64,000 bases of DNA, taken from contig NZ_WTWY01000019.1 in the NCBI RefSeq assembly GCF_009870825.1, positions 62,001 through 126,000 on the forward strand, read 5' to 3'. Under the pieces are notes generated by a model. It saw only the letters and a program-made list of their open reading frames with translations. It searched no databases and was not told where the DNA came from. The DNA is from Paenibacillus sp. USDA918EY. GTDB lineage: Bacteria > Bacillota > Bacilli > Paenibacillales > Paenibacillaceae. Within the stretch, counting starts at the first letter, position 1. The number at the start of each line of letters is the position of its first letter. The position numbers were made by a program, and so were the translations under genes. Shown piece by piece: positions 44,817 through 53,865 of this stretch.

Positions 44817-45209
44817 ATGAACATAAAGCGAGTGATGATTGTCGGAACGATGGTAGTGATTATGTCTTTCGGAAGCACCGCGTTAAGCGGCTCCATCACA
44901 AGCGCATGCCCGGCACTAAAATGGTCTTTTTCTACAGGCAATTCAGAAAAAGACGATCTGCTTGAAGCACTCAACCAATCATCCGACGAGGAACTGTATG
45001 AATCTTTGTACGAAGGCAAATCCTTGCATGATATCGCGGCCGAACAAGGCGGAGATATCAACGATGTCATCGATCTTCAAGTCTCGCAGCTAGCCAAGCA
45101 GCTGGATGACCGCCTCCGGAGCGGAAGCATTACACCCGAGCAGCATGCCGCCCACAAGGCTGAGCTCAGGGAAATCGTCGAACAGAGCGTCTTGACTTCC
45201 TTCGGTTGA
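44817..45209 (+). CDS. small secreted protein, DUF2680/YckD-like
   Basis: 130 residues. Signal peptide about 1-30 (VMIVGTMVVIMSFGSTALSG). The mature part is helical and acidic: YEGKSLHDIAAEQGGDINDV then LDDRLRSGSITPEQHAAHKA, a pattern like DUF2680/YckD proteins with their (K)SLxxIAxExG and GxITxxQ repeats. Upstream GGAAAAGAGG is a reasonable ribosome binding site. Function unknown. Confidence 0.8.
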   Translation: MNIKRVMIVGTMVVIMSFGSTALSGSITSACPALKWSFSTGNSEKDDLLEALNQSSDEELYESLYEGKSLHDIAAEQGGDINDVIDLQVSQLAKQLDDRLRSGSITPEQHAAHKAELREIVEQSVLTSFG

Positions 45210-45384
45210 CGACAGGTACATAAGGAAAGAAGCTCGCGTGCCATAAACGATATTTTTCAGGAAAATAAGAAAAACGTCTATCGACGCGCTTTCACAGAAG
45301 AACAGACCGCGCTTGGCGGAAATTTTTCTTGAGATATAAGGACGCAATCACTTCGAAACTTATACGTTTCTTATATCTTCAAAA

Positions 45385-45440
45385 AAGGACTTTCTCCCAA
45401 CCGGAGCGTTTTCCGCTGGTTCCGATGGGAGAAAGTCCTT
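45385..45440 (-). terminator. long-stem terminator
   Basis: A 15-bp perfect stem (AAGGACTTTCTCCCA with TGGGAGAAAGTCCTT) around a partly paired apical region, with six T on the minus strand, 26 bp beyond the stop of the membrane-protein gene. Confidence 0.85.
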
Positions 45441-45465
45441 TAGCTTTTGCAGGCATGGTCTAAGT

Positions 45466-46287
45466 TCAGGTTCGCGCGAACCTCCGGAACAATTTTCGAA
45501 TCCACCCGACGACTACCGGCAGCAGCATGAGCGCGACAACCGCGCCCAAAATCAGATATACGATTTGGTTTTTCCGTTCGTGTGAGACCATCCGGTCAAC
45601 GCTCGAACCGATCAAAATGACGCGCCGTTCGTCTTCGCCCGGCAGCTCAAAAGGCTCCAAACGGCCGTTTTGAGCCTGGCCGATGACCGTCACCCGGTCG
45701 CCCGGCGAGACGGCGTAGTATCCGTAAGCGGTTGATTTCGGTTTTTCGACGAGAAGCGGCCCCTTAATGTTGGATAACTGCTCGAAGGGAACCGTCGTAA
45801 TATCCAAAGGCAGCCAGTCGGCATAAAAGCGGAACTCGTCGGATTCAACGGATACCCCGTTGATCTTCAGCGTACCCCAAACCGAGGGCTTCTGATCTTC
45901 ATTCAGCTCGTATGAGCATCCTCCTCTACTGCAATGCCAGTTGAACTCTTCCTTTTGAAGGAGTGCGTAACGTTTCCGAAGCTTGCCTTCATCCGTAAAC
46001 GCAGCCGCACCTTCAGCCGTACCTTCAAGCCTGACCATCCCCGTCGTATCGGCGGTCAGTTCCTCGACCGGACGGGCATTCAATATGATCGACGTCAGCC
46101 TGGTCGTATTCCAATAAGCTAGAATGCAGCCAAAAACCACAACGAATCCAACGGCTTTTAACAATCCAAACCAAAACCGGTTGGCCCGGCTTTCTTTCGA
46201 TGGTTTACGTTTGTTTTTGTTTCTGTGCCCCGGCCTTCGCGAACCTCTGCCGTTGTTTTTATGTACTGATGCTAACACTGTTGCCAA
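45466..46287 (-). CDS. two-TM membrane protein with external domain (GIDE-like pattern)
   Basis: About 273 residues. GGGGAGG lies 10 bp before a TTG at 46287, a likelier start than the ATG at 46308, whose second to fourth codons would be that site. A strongly basic leader (RPGHRNKNKRKPSKESRANR), TM1, a ~180-residue domain (VRLEGTAEGAA, YALLQKEEFNWHCSRGGC, SDEFRFYADWLPLDITTVP, YYAVSPGDRVTVIGQAQNG), TM2 and a short basic tail. The fold pattern recalls GIDE domains. Two cysteines in HCSRGGC are notable. Function unknown. Confidence 0.75.
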   Translation of the reverse strand: MATVLASVHKNNGRGSRRPGHRNKNKRKPSKESRANRFWFGLLKAVGFVVVFGCILAYWNTTRLTSIILNARPVEELTADTTGMVRLEGTAEGAAAFTDEGKLRKRYALLQKEEFNWHCSRGGCSYELNEDQKPSVWGTLKINGVSVESDEFRFYADWLPLDITTVPFEQLSNIKGPLLVEKPKSTAYGYYAVSPGDRVTVIGQAQNGRLEPFELPGEDERRVILIGSSVDRMVSHERKNQIVYLILGAVVALMLLPVVVGWIRKLFRRFART

Positions 46288-46470
46288 AACTATTGTTCCT
46301 CCCCTCATAAAGGCTGAACCTTTGTCATTGTAACATACGCTCGAGAGAAGTGAATGTTTCAAACGCACCGGTGTCGGAAACTCATCAAAACAATGATGTC
46401 TGAAGCGAAAAAGGCGAAAATCCCGGAGTCGTCCGGTATCCCGCCTTTCAATGAACGAAATTTATAATTG

Positions 46471-48543
46471 CTACTTTTTCAACGTGATGTTAAAGGTCGA
46501 GCCCGCTTCCCCTGCAAATACAACCACTCCGTTTTTCGGCAGAACGGCGTCGCTCTTGCCGCTGATGACGGTAAAGTTCACGCAGGTCCCTGCTTCGTCG
46601 TATACCGCAAAGGAACCCTGTTCCGGCATGTTGACGCTCATGGTTTTGCCTGCGGCTCCCTCCGGAACGGTAAACCATCTGGCATAACCGTCGGGCTGAA
46701 TCGTTACCGTGGACTGCTTCCCTTTATAGAGCGCTTTTACCTTTTCCCCGCTGACATACAAACTTCCGGCCGCTTCCAGATATTCGCTGCCGTTCTCTTT
46801 AAAGAAATGATATTCCGCCGTATCCCTGCCGCCCACAGCCGGAATCTGCACCTGGCTAGCCGCTGTGTCCGGGCCGGAAATTTGATTTGCTCCGAAATAT
46901 CCTTTCAGGTCGTCCGAGCGGGTGATTTTTACCGTCGGCTTAAGCATGTACATGAGCGAACTGAATTTTTCGTTGATCGGATAGAATTCCTGACCTTCCC
47001 TTTTTGCCCAAGCTTTTTCCGCATCCTTCGCAATCGGATGATCCTCAAGCTTCTCCGCCATATAAGTGGACACGGCCACTTGCCCTAATCCCGGGATGCT
47101 GGTGTATTCCCTGTCCCATAGATAGGTGCGTCCGTTTTTCTCCGTAACAAACGCAAGCTTCGCACTGCCTTCAGGATTCACGAAGGTGCCGTCCGCCGTA
47201 TATATGAATTTTTGCTCCGGAAGCCCAGGCGTGTTCGGCACCGAAAGCGTAAGCTCCCCGGTTTTAATGGCGATTTTGATTTGTTGGTTGAGGTAACCGT
47301 AATACCCCGCGTATTTCTTTACGTCGCCCGGCATATCCGCCTTGACCGGCTTGCCGAACGATTTTTCCGGCTTGATTTCCTTGATCGTCCCCTTCTCTTT
47401 CAGCGCTTGAAGCAGCAGCTCGGTAGCCAGCATCTGGTTTGTCGAACTGCTTCCGCCCGAGGACAACACGGCGGCGGCCATATTCTGCTCCGGCAGCACG
47501 ACCAGCGAGGCATGGTACAAGATGGTGTCCCCGCCTTTGGTCAGTGCCTTGATGCCATAATCGTTAAACGGATACAGCCTTACGCTGTCCCAGCCTAGCC
47601 CGAAATCGACGGAATTGTCGGCGTCTTTCGGCCACAATCCTCTTTTGTATTCCTCCTGCTGCATGGCTTGAACCGACTTGTCGGTGAGGATGCCCTTTTG
47701 CTGTCCCGTGAAGATTTGCGAGAACCGCGCCAGATCCTCCGCCGTGGAATAGATGCCGCCCGTGCCGATCACATTGACGGTTTCATTCGGAAGCTGTGTA
47801 TCGAATCCCGGGTAATAAAGCCCGGCAAATTTGCCGGGTTCCATGACATCCTGCGAAGTTATCGTATGGTTCATGGACAACGGCTCGGTAAAATTTTGAT
47901 GAATGAATGCGGTAAATGCCATGCCGCTGACTCTTTCGACAAGAATTTCGGCCAGCGTAAACCCGTCGTTGCAGTAAACCGAAAAGGCTCCCGGATCCGC
48001 CTTTAGCCGTTGCACGGATAGCTGCTTCAGCAGCGTATCATGCGCATACGTGTCCGGGTCGTCGAACAGAAAGGAATTGCCCAGGCTGGAGCCCTGCAAA
48101 CCCGAGGAATGATTCAGCAGCATGCGCGGCGTGATCTGCTTATACCGTTCGTCTTTCATTTTGAAATCGGTTATGTACTGCACAAGCGGGGCATCCAGAT
48201 CGATTTTCCCCTCATCGACAAGCTTCATAACGGCCGCCGTCGTAAACATTTTGCTCGTGGAGCCGATGCCGTACAACGTATCCTTGGTCAGCGGAATTTT
48301 GCCAGCCTTGTCATTGAGGCCCGTTTGCCCCGAAGCCAATAAATTGCCGCCGTCCATGAGTGCATATTGGACGCTGGTCGTTCCGTATTTTTCGGTGAGC
48401 AGCGCCGCTTTTTCGGCAGCGAATTTCTCCAAGCCTTGAACCGATGCAACGGCCTTGCTATCTGCGGCCAGCGCCGATGTCGGAACGAGCGGAGTCAGAG
48501 CAAGCGCGGCGGCGAGCAGCCAGATGAACCTTTTTTTCCCCAT
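46471..48543 (-). CDS. large secreted serine hydrolase (beta-lactamase/DD-peptidase fold)
   Basis: 690 residues from the ATG at 48543 (AAAGGAGG upstream). Signal peptide ending TSALA. The serine-hydrolase domain (about 35-400) has SxxK in GIGSTSKMFT, YxN in SVYCNDGFTL and LLNHSSGLQG, as in AmpC/EstB and D-aminopeptidases. The C-terminal ~270 residues are beta-rich accessory modules. No membrane anchor. It may act on D-amino-acid peptides, muropeptides or esters; not shown to be a resistance beta-lactamase. Confidence 0.88.
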   Translation of the reverse strand: MGKKRFIWLLAAALALTPLVPTSALAADSKAVASVQGLEKFAAEKAALLTEKYGTTSVQYALMDGGNLLASGQTGLNDKAGKIPLTKDTLYGIGSTSKMFTTAAVMKLVDEGKIDLDAPLVQYITDFKMKDERYKQITPRMLLNHSSGLQGSSLGNSFLFDDPDTYAHDTLLKQLSVQRLKADPGAFSVYCNDGFTLAEILVERVSGMAFTAFIHQNFTEPLSMNHTITSQDVMEPGKFAGLYYPGFDTQLPNETVNVIGTGGIYSTAEDLARFSQIFTGQQKGILTDKSVQAMQQEEYKRGLWPKDADNSVDFGLGWDSVRLYPFNDYGIKALTKGGDTILYHASLVVLPEQNMAAAVLSSGGSSSTNQMLATELLLQALKEKGTIKEIKPEKSFGKPVKADMPGDVKKYAGYYGYLNQQIKIAIKTGELTLSVPNTPGLPEQKFIYTADGTFVNPEGSAKLAFVTEKNGRTYLWDREYTSIPGLGQVAVSTYMAEKLEDHPIAKDAEKAWAKREGQEFYPINEKFSSLMYMLKPTVKITRSDDLKGYFGANQISGPDTAASQVQIPAVGGRDTAEYHFFKENGSEYLEAAGSLYVSGEKVKALYKGKQSTVTIQPDGYARWFTVPEGAAGKTMSVNMPEQGSFAVYDEAGTCVNFTVISGKSDAVLPKNGVVVFAGEAGSTFNITLKK

Positions 48544-48674
48544 GAAAAAACCTCCTTTAGATACGAATCTCATAAACTAGTACGTTTTACCGAAAAAAAT
48601 GGTTCAACTTTCCACTGAAAAAGACGAAAAAAATTGACCATTTTGCGCCGGGATGCAGTTCCCTGGATCAAAAG

Positions 48675-48720
48675 AAAAATGCAGGAGCGCCGCACGTTCA
48701 GCCAAAGGCGGTTCCTGCAT
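48675..48720 (-). terminator. Rho-independent terminator after the GH2 remnant
   Basis: ATGCAGGAGCGCC pairs with GGCGGTTCCTGCAT, then a T run on the minus strand. The retained terminator marks the original 3' end of the GH67-GH2 transcript. Confidence 0.8.
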
Positions 48721-48728
48721 CCTGATTT

Positions 48729-49157
48729 TTATGTTTCAACGTTTATGCTGACGGCCCCATCCGCCAGCCCTTTGGCGGAAGCCTTAAGCCTTATTTCCCC
48801 GGATTCCGGCTTGGACTGGACGATTGCCAAACATTTGCCGCCCCGGGATGTTCTGCGACGCCCTTTGTAGGGTTCATGACAGCGGAGATCGCCGTTGTCT
48901 ACCCCAATGACGGCCCCTGCACCTTCCCAATCGAAGGAAAGCTCGAATTCCCCGTTCGGAACGACGTTTCCCTCTTCATCCACGATGCATGCCTCTACGT
49001 GGGCGATGGCATTCCCGTCGGCCGCCGGAACCGTCTGATCGGCATTCAGCATGATTCGCGCCGGTTCTCCGGCCGTATGCAGCACGTGCTCGGATACTTT
49101 ATGGTCGCCGTTTCGTCCGATTGCGCGGATGGTGCCCGGAATATAAGGCAGATGCCA
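48729..49157 (-). pseudogene. C-terminal remnant of a GH2 glycoside hydrolase
   Basis: About 142 codons open from a stop at 49158-49160 to the stop at 48729. It begins WHLPYIPGTIRAIGRNGDHK, then EHVLHTAGEPARIMLNADQT, GVDNGDLRCHEPYKGRRR and GGKCLAIVQSKPESGEIRLK, matching the C-terminal beta-sandwiches of family 2 beta-galactosidases/glucuronidases (usually residues ~650-800). No catalytic part and no plausible start exist. It lies 21 bp after the GH67 stop, so the 5' part was lost by deletion. Confidence 0.8.
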
Positions 49158-49178
49158 TTAATAGAGTCGCCGACCAGC

Positions 49179-51254
49179 TTAATAAATCCGACGGCCGTAT
49201 TGATCCTCAATGCCGGATTTGCGGTAAAAATACGAATTGACGACGTCTCTCCATTCCTTGGCATGCGCAAGCTGGATCCGAAGCCGTTCCGACACCGCTT
49301 CATAACGCTCCGCATCGATGCGCCCTTCCAGTTCGCGCCAAAGTTCGATGAACGCCTTCACGCCTTCCACCCCTTCAAAATGGCTGTCGTAAATATGCTG
49401 GATGACCGTTTTGCCGGAATGAAGCATATGGGTGTACGGGACGTGGTGGAAAAAGAGCAGCAGCTCGTCCGGACAGGACTCCAGCGACTCGTAACGCTCC
49501 ATGTTTTCTTTGGCATATTGAGATGTAAACCCAGTTCCGTTTTTCAAGGTACGATTAACGCCCATTCCCTGGCAATCGGCATAATGGTACGTGCCCCATA
49601 CGGAATACTCGTAACCGTCGACGTTCGGGCCGTAATGATGCCCGGGGTTCACCATCCATCCGATTCCAAGCGGCGACGTATAGCTTTCATAGATGTGCCA
49701 AGAGTCTGCAAGCATGGACCGCAGCGCTCGGAAGATCGTCTCATCCTTGCCGAAAGTGAGCCGGACCCACTCCGCAGTGATCGCTTCTTCCGGCAAATCC
49801 GGATTCCACGCCAACCGCCCGAAGCCGTAAAGATTCGCCTGCGCCAGCGTATGCCCGGTCCAGTTCGGATCGTTTCCGACGTTGATGACCGCGGCCATTC
49901 CGGAGTATGCATAAGGATGCGTTTCCCCGGCGACGACCTTTTTCACTTCCGATCCTTCGCCCCGCGCGAACGTATCGAAATCGAGCACTTCCTTCCATTG
50001 CGGAACGAGATATACAAGATGTTTTTGCTGACCCGTGTATTCCTGCGTAATTTGGAACTCCGCCATTTGATTGGTTTCCGGCATCGCGCCGAGAAGCGGG
50101 GAAACCGGCTCCCTGACCTGAAAATCCATCGGCCCGTTTTTGATCTGCAGCACGACGTTTTTCTTGAATTGGCCGTCCAGAGGTTTGAAATGATCATATG
50201 CGGCGCGGGCCCGATCGGTCGTTCGGTCTCTCCAATCCTGAAGGCAGTTGTAGACGAAACATCTCCACACCACGATGCCGCCGTAAGGTTCGAGCGCTTC
50301 CGCGAGCATGTTCGAGCCGTCCGCATGCGTCCGGTTGTAGGTAAAAGGACCGGGCCGGTGCTCCGAATCGGCCTTTACGACAAAACCGCCGAAATCGGGG
50401 ATAAATCCGTAAATTTCGCGGGCTTTTTCCCTCCACCATGCCCGCACGCGGGGATCGAGGGGATCGGCCGTATCGAGCGCCCCCAGTTGGATCGGGCTGG
50501 CGTAATTGATGCTGAGGAATAAAGCGATTCCGTAACCGCGGAAGATTTCGGCCACCGCCGCCACATCCGGCAAAAAGCGGGGCGTGATCAGCAGCGTTTC
50601 GGTATGGTGGACATTAACGTTGTTGATAGCCGCGCCGTTGATTCCGATGGAAGCCATAAGCCGCGCATAATCCCTGATCCGCGCCCGATCCCGAATAAAT
50701 TCGTTATCCTTGAAAAAGATCGATCCGCCGGCGTATCCGCGCTCGATCGAGCCGTCCATGTTGTCCCAGTGGTTCATCATGCGCAGCCCGTTGCGAGGAT
50801 TTTCGAGGATGTTAAGATTTCCGCCCAAATCGCCGGTTTGCAAGAGCCTCAGCAAATGGAACGTGCCGTACAGCACGCCTTTTCCGGATTTTGCGGCAAC
50901 GACGATCGATTCTCCCCCGTTTTCGGCGATCGTCTGAATCGCATACCCTTCTTCATTCAGCGCTTGCCGGGGCACAAGCTCCTGCAGCCGCAGCGACAAA
51001 GCCTCATCGAATTGGACCAGCCGGATCATGTTCGTATCCATGCCATCCGGATCGTCGGTTATTTCCGGCGCCATCCCGGTCATTTCCGCAAGGCCGAAAG
51101 CCAGTTCACGCACCGCGGTAGCGACCTGATCCGACGCACCGTGGACCGCCATCCTTTTCAAGCACCTTATTTCTTGCAAGGATTCATCCCTTGCGTACCT
51201 CAGCCAACATCGGTCGGCGGCCGAATAAGGAAGTTCGTTGTTTATTGCAAACAT
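49179..51254 (-). CDS. aguA: GH67 alpha-glucuronidase
   Basis: 691 residues from the ATG at 51254 (AAGGGGG upstream), full length. Family 67 signatures: LRMMNHWDNMDGSIERGYAG, FVVKADSEHRPGPFTYNRTH, VVWRCFVYNCLQDWRDRTTD and QIKNGPMDFQVREPVSPLLG. By spacing to known enzymes, the acid is the Glu of AREIYGF and the water-activating pair is the Asp of AYDHF and the Glu of REPVSP. It removes 4-O-methylglucuronate from aldouronates inside the cell. Regulated with the GntR gene 34 bp upstream. Confidence 0.96.
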   Translation of the reverse strand: MFAINNELPYSAADRCWLRYARDESLQEIRCLKRMAVHGASDQVATAVRELAFGLAEMTGMAPEITDDPDGMDTNMIRLVQFDEALSLRLQELVPRQALNEEGYAIQTIAENGGESIVVAAKSGKGVLYGTFHLLRLLQTGDLGGNLNILENPRNGLRMMNHWDNMDGSIERGYAGGSIFFKDNEFIRDRARIRDYARLMASIGINGAAINNVNVHHTETLLITPRFLPDVAAVAEIFRGYGIALFLSINYASPIQLGALDTADPLDPRVRAWWREKAREIYGFIPDFGGFVVKADSEHRPGPFTYNRTHADGSNMLAEALEPYGGIVVWRCFVYNCLQDWRDRTTDRARAAYDHFKPLDGQFKKNVVLQIKNGPMDFQVREPVSPLLGAMPETNQMAEFQITQEYTGQQKHLVYLVPQWKEVLDFDTFARGEGSEVKKVVAGETHPYAYSGMAAVINVGNDPNWTGHTLAQANLYGFGRLAWNPDLPEEAITAEWVRLTFGKDETIFRALRSMLADSWHIYESYTSPLGIGWMVNPGHHYGPNVDGYEYSVWGTYHYADCQGMGVNRTLKNGTGFTSQYAKENMERYESLESCPDELLLFFHHVPYTHMLHSGKTVIQHIYDSHFEGVEGVKAFIELWRELEGRIDAERYEAVSERLRIQLAHAKEWRDVVNSYFYRKSGIEDQYGRRIY

Positions 51255-51288
51255 TTTGTTCGTGTCCCCCTTCGCTTCTCCTCTTCCC

Positions 51289-51963
51289 TTAGACAAAGTA
51301 ATGCGGGTACTTTTCCTTCAACATATCCTGCTCGATCACGACAAGCCGCAGATGATTCTCCATCATTTGCATGGCCTGCTCCTTCTCTTGCCCTTCGATC
51401 AAACGGTAAATTTCTTTATGCTGCTCAATGATGTTCCTCCAATTGGAATCTTTGGACAGCCGAAGCAGCCGGAGCCGGTTGAAATGGATATTCAGCTGCT
51501 GAATCATTTTCCAGGTCCGCTCTTTCCGCGTCGCTTCAAACAAAATCTGATGGAATTCCTCGTCCAGCTCAAACAGCTTGTAATAATTGTTTTGCGTCGC
51601 GCAGACATCCTGCATCACGATGTTGGCTTCCATCCGAAAGCGGTATGGTTCCCCGAATTGCTCGCATGCCAGCGCCACGATTTCCTTCTCGATTTTTTCC
51701 CGGATAAAACGGCCTTCCTCGACATGCTTCAGGTTGATCCGGGAGACGACGGTACCGCTTTGCGGAATGATATCGAGCAATTCCTCCTCCGCCAGCTTCA
51801 TGAACGCTTCCCGGACGGGTGTCCGGCTGACGTTCAGCTCGTCCGCGATTTCTTTTTCCGAAATTTTCGTTCCGGGCTCAAGCTCCAGGTGAAGAATCTT
51901 TTCCTTTAACAGGTTATAGGAATACGCGCGGGTCGATCCTTTAATCTTTTGCTCAGCTGACAT
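51289..51963 (-). CDS. GntR-family (FCD) transcriptional regulator
   Basis: 224 residues. Winged helix 1-75: GTKISEKEIADELNVSRTPV REAF arrangement typical of GntR, followed by a helical FCD effector domain with FELDEEFHQILFEA and EQHKEIYRLIEG (metal/ligand His). UxuR/ExuR-like in context. Directly upstream of GH67 and downstream of the Nif3-like gene; it probably represses the locus via the ATACTAGT dyad at 53609-53627 until a uronate effector appears. Confidence 0.92.
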   Translation of the reverse strand: MSAEQKIKGSTRAYSYNLLKEKILHLELEPGTKISEKEIADELNVSRTPVREAFMKLAEEELLDIIPQSGTVVSRINLKHVEEGRFIREKIEKEIVALACEQFGEPYRFRMEANIVMQDVCATQNNYYKLFELDEEFHQILFEATRKERTWKMIQQLNIHFNRLRLLRLSKDSNWRNIIEQHKEIYRLIEGQEKEQAMQMMENHLRLVVIEQDMLKEKYPHYFV

Positions 51964-52003
51964 ACCGTAACCTCTTTCTGCAATCGCTTCATTTGTTCCT
52001 ATT

Positions 52004-52801
52004 TTACATGATTTGCAGCGGCGTCGGAGTGTTTATGAAATGGACCGGTATGCCTGGAAACCGTTCTTCGATCATCTCCGAAAGCAGCTTCATCCCCGGC
52101 GCTTCGCTGGCGGCATGCCCGAGCAAAAGGAACGAACGGCCGCATCCTTGGGCGGCTGCGTCCCGGACATATTCGGGCGTCTCCCACTCGGGGCCTTCCC
52201 CTGCAAGCAGGAGATCGACATGTTCCTTCTCGTACAGAGGAATGGCGATCTCGCCGCCTCCACGATATCCTACGGCGATGCCGATGGTTTGACAGGCGGA
52301 TTCCAGGCTGCCTGCCGCGCGCAGGTACGGTAGATGAAGCCTGCTTTTGACATGGAAGGCGATGTCGCAGCCCCGCCGCGCTTCAGGCAGGGTCACCACG
52401 GCCGCGGCCCCAACGTATTTGTGCTCATGTCGCTCCCAATCCAGTGCGCGCAGCAGCCCCCGGGTGATCAGGTCGGGACTGGCCATGTGCGGATGATCAT
52501 GATACCGGTAGATGGTCATGCCTGCCGATTCGATGAACCTCTCCTTCACCTGTTGTACCCGGCTGTGGCCGCCCGCCCCCTTCCCGCCTTCCTGATGGCG
52601 GTAAAATACGCCTTCATGCGAAATGAACAAATTGGCTCCCAGCGACGCCGCTTCCCGAATGGCTTCGTAGGAAGCGATGAACGATACGGCGATGCCGCGG
52701 ACGGCCGCTTGGCCGGTGCCTGTGGCGAGGCGATCGACCGTTGACTCAAGCCGCCCCGCCGCAGGAAGTTGATCAATGACGTCCTGTACGGTGATGTTCA
52801 A
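52004..52801 (-). CDS. Nif3-like dinuclear metal protein
   Basis: 265 residues, N-terminal VQDVIDQLPAAGRLESTVDR, FISHEGVFYRH and YRYHDHPHMASPD supply the His/Asp ligands of the Nif3/YbgI dimetal site; the closing LLLGHAASEAPGMKLL is the second signature. Annotated elsewhere as GTP cyclohydrolase type 2-like hydrolase, but the real role is unknown. Its place in a glucuronoxylan locus is recurrent for paenibacilli-type sugar clusters (from memory). Confidence 0.87.
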   Translation of the reverse strand: MNITVQDVIDQLPAAGRLESTVDRLATGTGQAAVRGIAVSFIASYEAIREAASLGANLFISHEGVFYRHQEGGKGAGGHSRVQQVKERFIESAGMTIYRYHDHPHMASPDLITRGLLRALDWERHEHKYVGAAAVVTLPEARRGCDIAFHVKSRLHLPYLRAAGSLESACQTIGIAVGYRGGGEIAIPLYEKEHVDLLLAGEGPEWETPEYVRDAAAQGCGRSFLLLGHAASEAPGMKLLSEMIEERFPGIPVHFINTPTPLQIM

Positions 52802-52874
52802 GTTTTCCCCTCCGTATTTCGTATGTAATTATCGATTTTAGCTCTCCTCGGATTAAAGCTGCCGTTTTGGTCGA

Positions 52875-52907
52875 CGGGCTGCCGTTTCAACGCGAAACGG
52901 CAGCCCG
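52875..52907 (-). terminator. strong hairpin after the lplB/lplA chimera
   Basis: A 14-bp perfect stem CGGGCTGCCGTTTC/GAAACGGCAGCCCG with a 5-nt loop, 6 bp beyond the stop. There is no T run on the minus strand, so termination or mRNA end protection are both possible. Confidence 0.5.
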
Positions 52908-52912
52908 GACCG

Positions 52913-53380
52913 TTACTTTTTCTCTTTGTACTTTTTGTACGTGTTGTTGGTAAGCTCAAGATAGCTGTCGAGCCCCTGGCCTTTCAGCTCATTGATAAAG
53001 GCGTCATATTCGGATAGATTCCGTTTCAGCAGCAGCGCGAAAATAATCGGCACCGGAAACGTGCACAGAAGCGTTAACCCTCCGAGGATGAGCGAATTCG
53101 AGAAAACTCTCCAAAACGTCGGATCCTCGATAAACATGCGGAAATAATGCAGCCCGACCCATTTCTCACCGAAGATGCTCCCGCCGGGGACAAAACGCCT
53201 GAAGGCGATGACGTTGCCGATCATGGGCCCGTATTTGAAGATGAGCAGGTAGATTACGGGTATCACCAGCAGCGAATACAGCTGCCAATCTTTGCGCAAG
53301 GCCGAAAAAACCGCGTGCCGCTTGCGCTGATTCACGGCGTTTTCCGGCGGCAAAGACGGGCTGAAGGTTTTCGATTCCAT
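52913..53380 (-). pseudogene. in-frame fusion of lplB permease start to lplA binding-protein end
   Basis: 155 codons from the ATG at 53380. The first ~120 residues are an LplB-type permease: RKDWQLYSLLVIPVIYLLIF, KYGPMIGNVIAFRRF, WVGLHYFRMFIEDPTFWRVF and then FPVPIIFALLL. At about 53026 it switches to KRNLSEYDAFINELKGQGLD then SYLELTNNTYKKYKEKK, the C-terminal helix of an LplA-type solute-binding protein. A deletion of the rest of lplB, lplC and most of lplA explains it. The product cannot transport. Confidence 0.75.
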
Positions 53381-53484
53381 TTTCCCTATCACTCCAATCT
53401 TCATGGGACATGCTGCCGACGTTTCTTCGGCTTCTTTTCGGAACGGGCATCGTTCAAGCAAAAAAATAGCGTCTCCCCATTATC

Positions 53485-53498
53485 TTTAAACGCTTACA
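53485..53498 (-). promoter_or_regulatory. cre-like site upstream of the aldouronate locus
   Basis: Minus-strand TGTAAGCGTTTAAA matches TGWAANCGNTNWCA except one base. About 105 bp before the chimera start, i.e. downstream of the promoter region, as is common for CcpA roadblock sites. Confidence 0.5.
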
Positions 53499-53608
53499 AA
53501 AAGGGTCCGTTTTACATTGTTGAGTCTGGAATGACCTTAATGACGGATGGATCGAAAAGGAATGCCGCTTTAGGCCGGATCGCCCGATTCAAGAACAGTT
53601 TAATCAGA

Positions 53609-53669
53609 ATACTAGTATAACTAGTATGGTAGTTAGTTGGGTTTTATTGTAAAGGACCTTTTCCGTGAA
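53609..53669 (-). promoter_or_regulatory. palindromic operator and probable promoter of the aldouronate locus
   Basis: A perfect 8-3-8 dyad ATACTAGT-ATA-ACTAGTAT (53609-53627). On the minus strand a TTACAA -35 and CATACT -10 (18-bp spacer) place the dyad over the -10. Best candidate binding site of the GntR regulator encoded in the same locus. Confidence 0.55.
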
Positions 53670-53785
53670 TTCAATCCTTTTATTTTATTTTTTGGCAAAA
53701 AAATTTTCGATGATCTTCAACGATGCGTTGTTCGAATGAGTCGGGTCCGGCTGATGAGTAAGGCTGCCAGACTAGACCAAAAGCG

Positions 53786-53821
53786 AAAACCCACCGTCAG
53801 GCCCCTGCCTAACGATGGGTT
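53786..53821 (-). terminator. terminator after catE
   Basis: AACCCACCGT pairs with AACGATGGGTT, with an inner AGGC/GCCT stem; short T run on the minus strand. 45 bp after the catE stop. Confidence 0.65.
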
Positions 53822-53865
53822 GGAAATAATTACATATTATTCAGGCTCAAAGGCGAACGCCCGGT

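Noticed and set aside
48876..50522. 548-codon open frame on the plus strand
   Set aside because: It is antisense to the GH67 gene, with no ribosome binding site and arginine-rich composition typical of a shadow frame.
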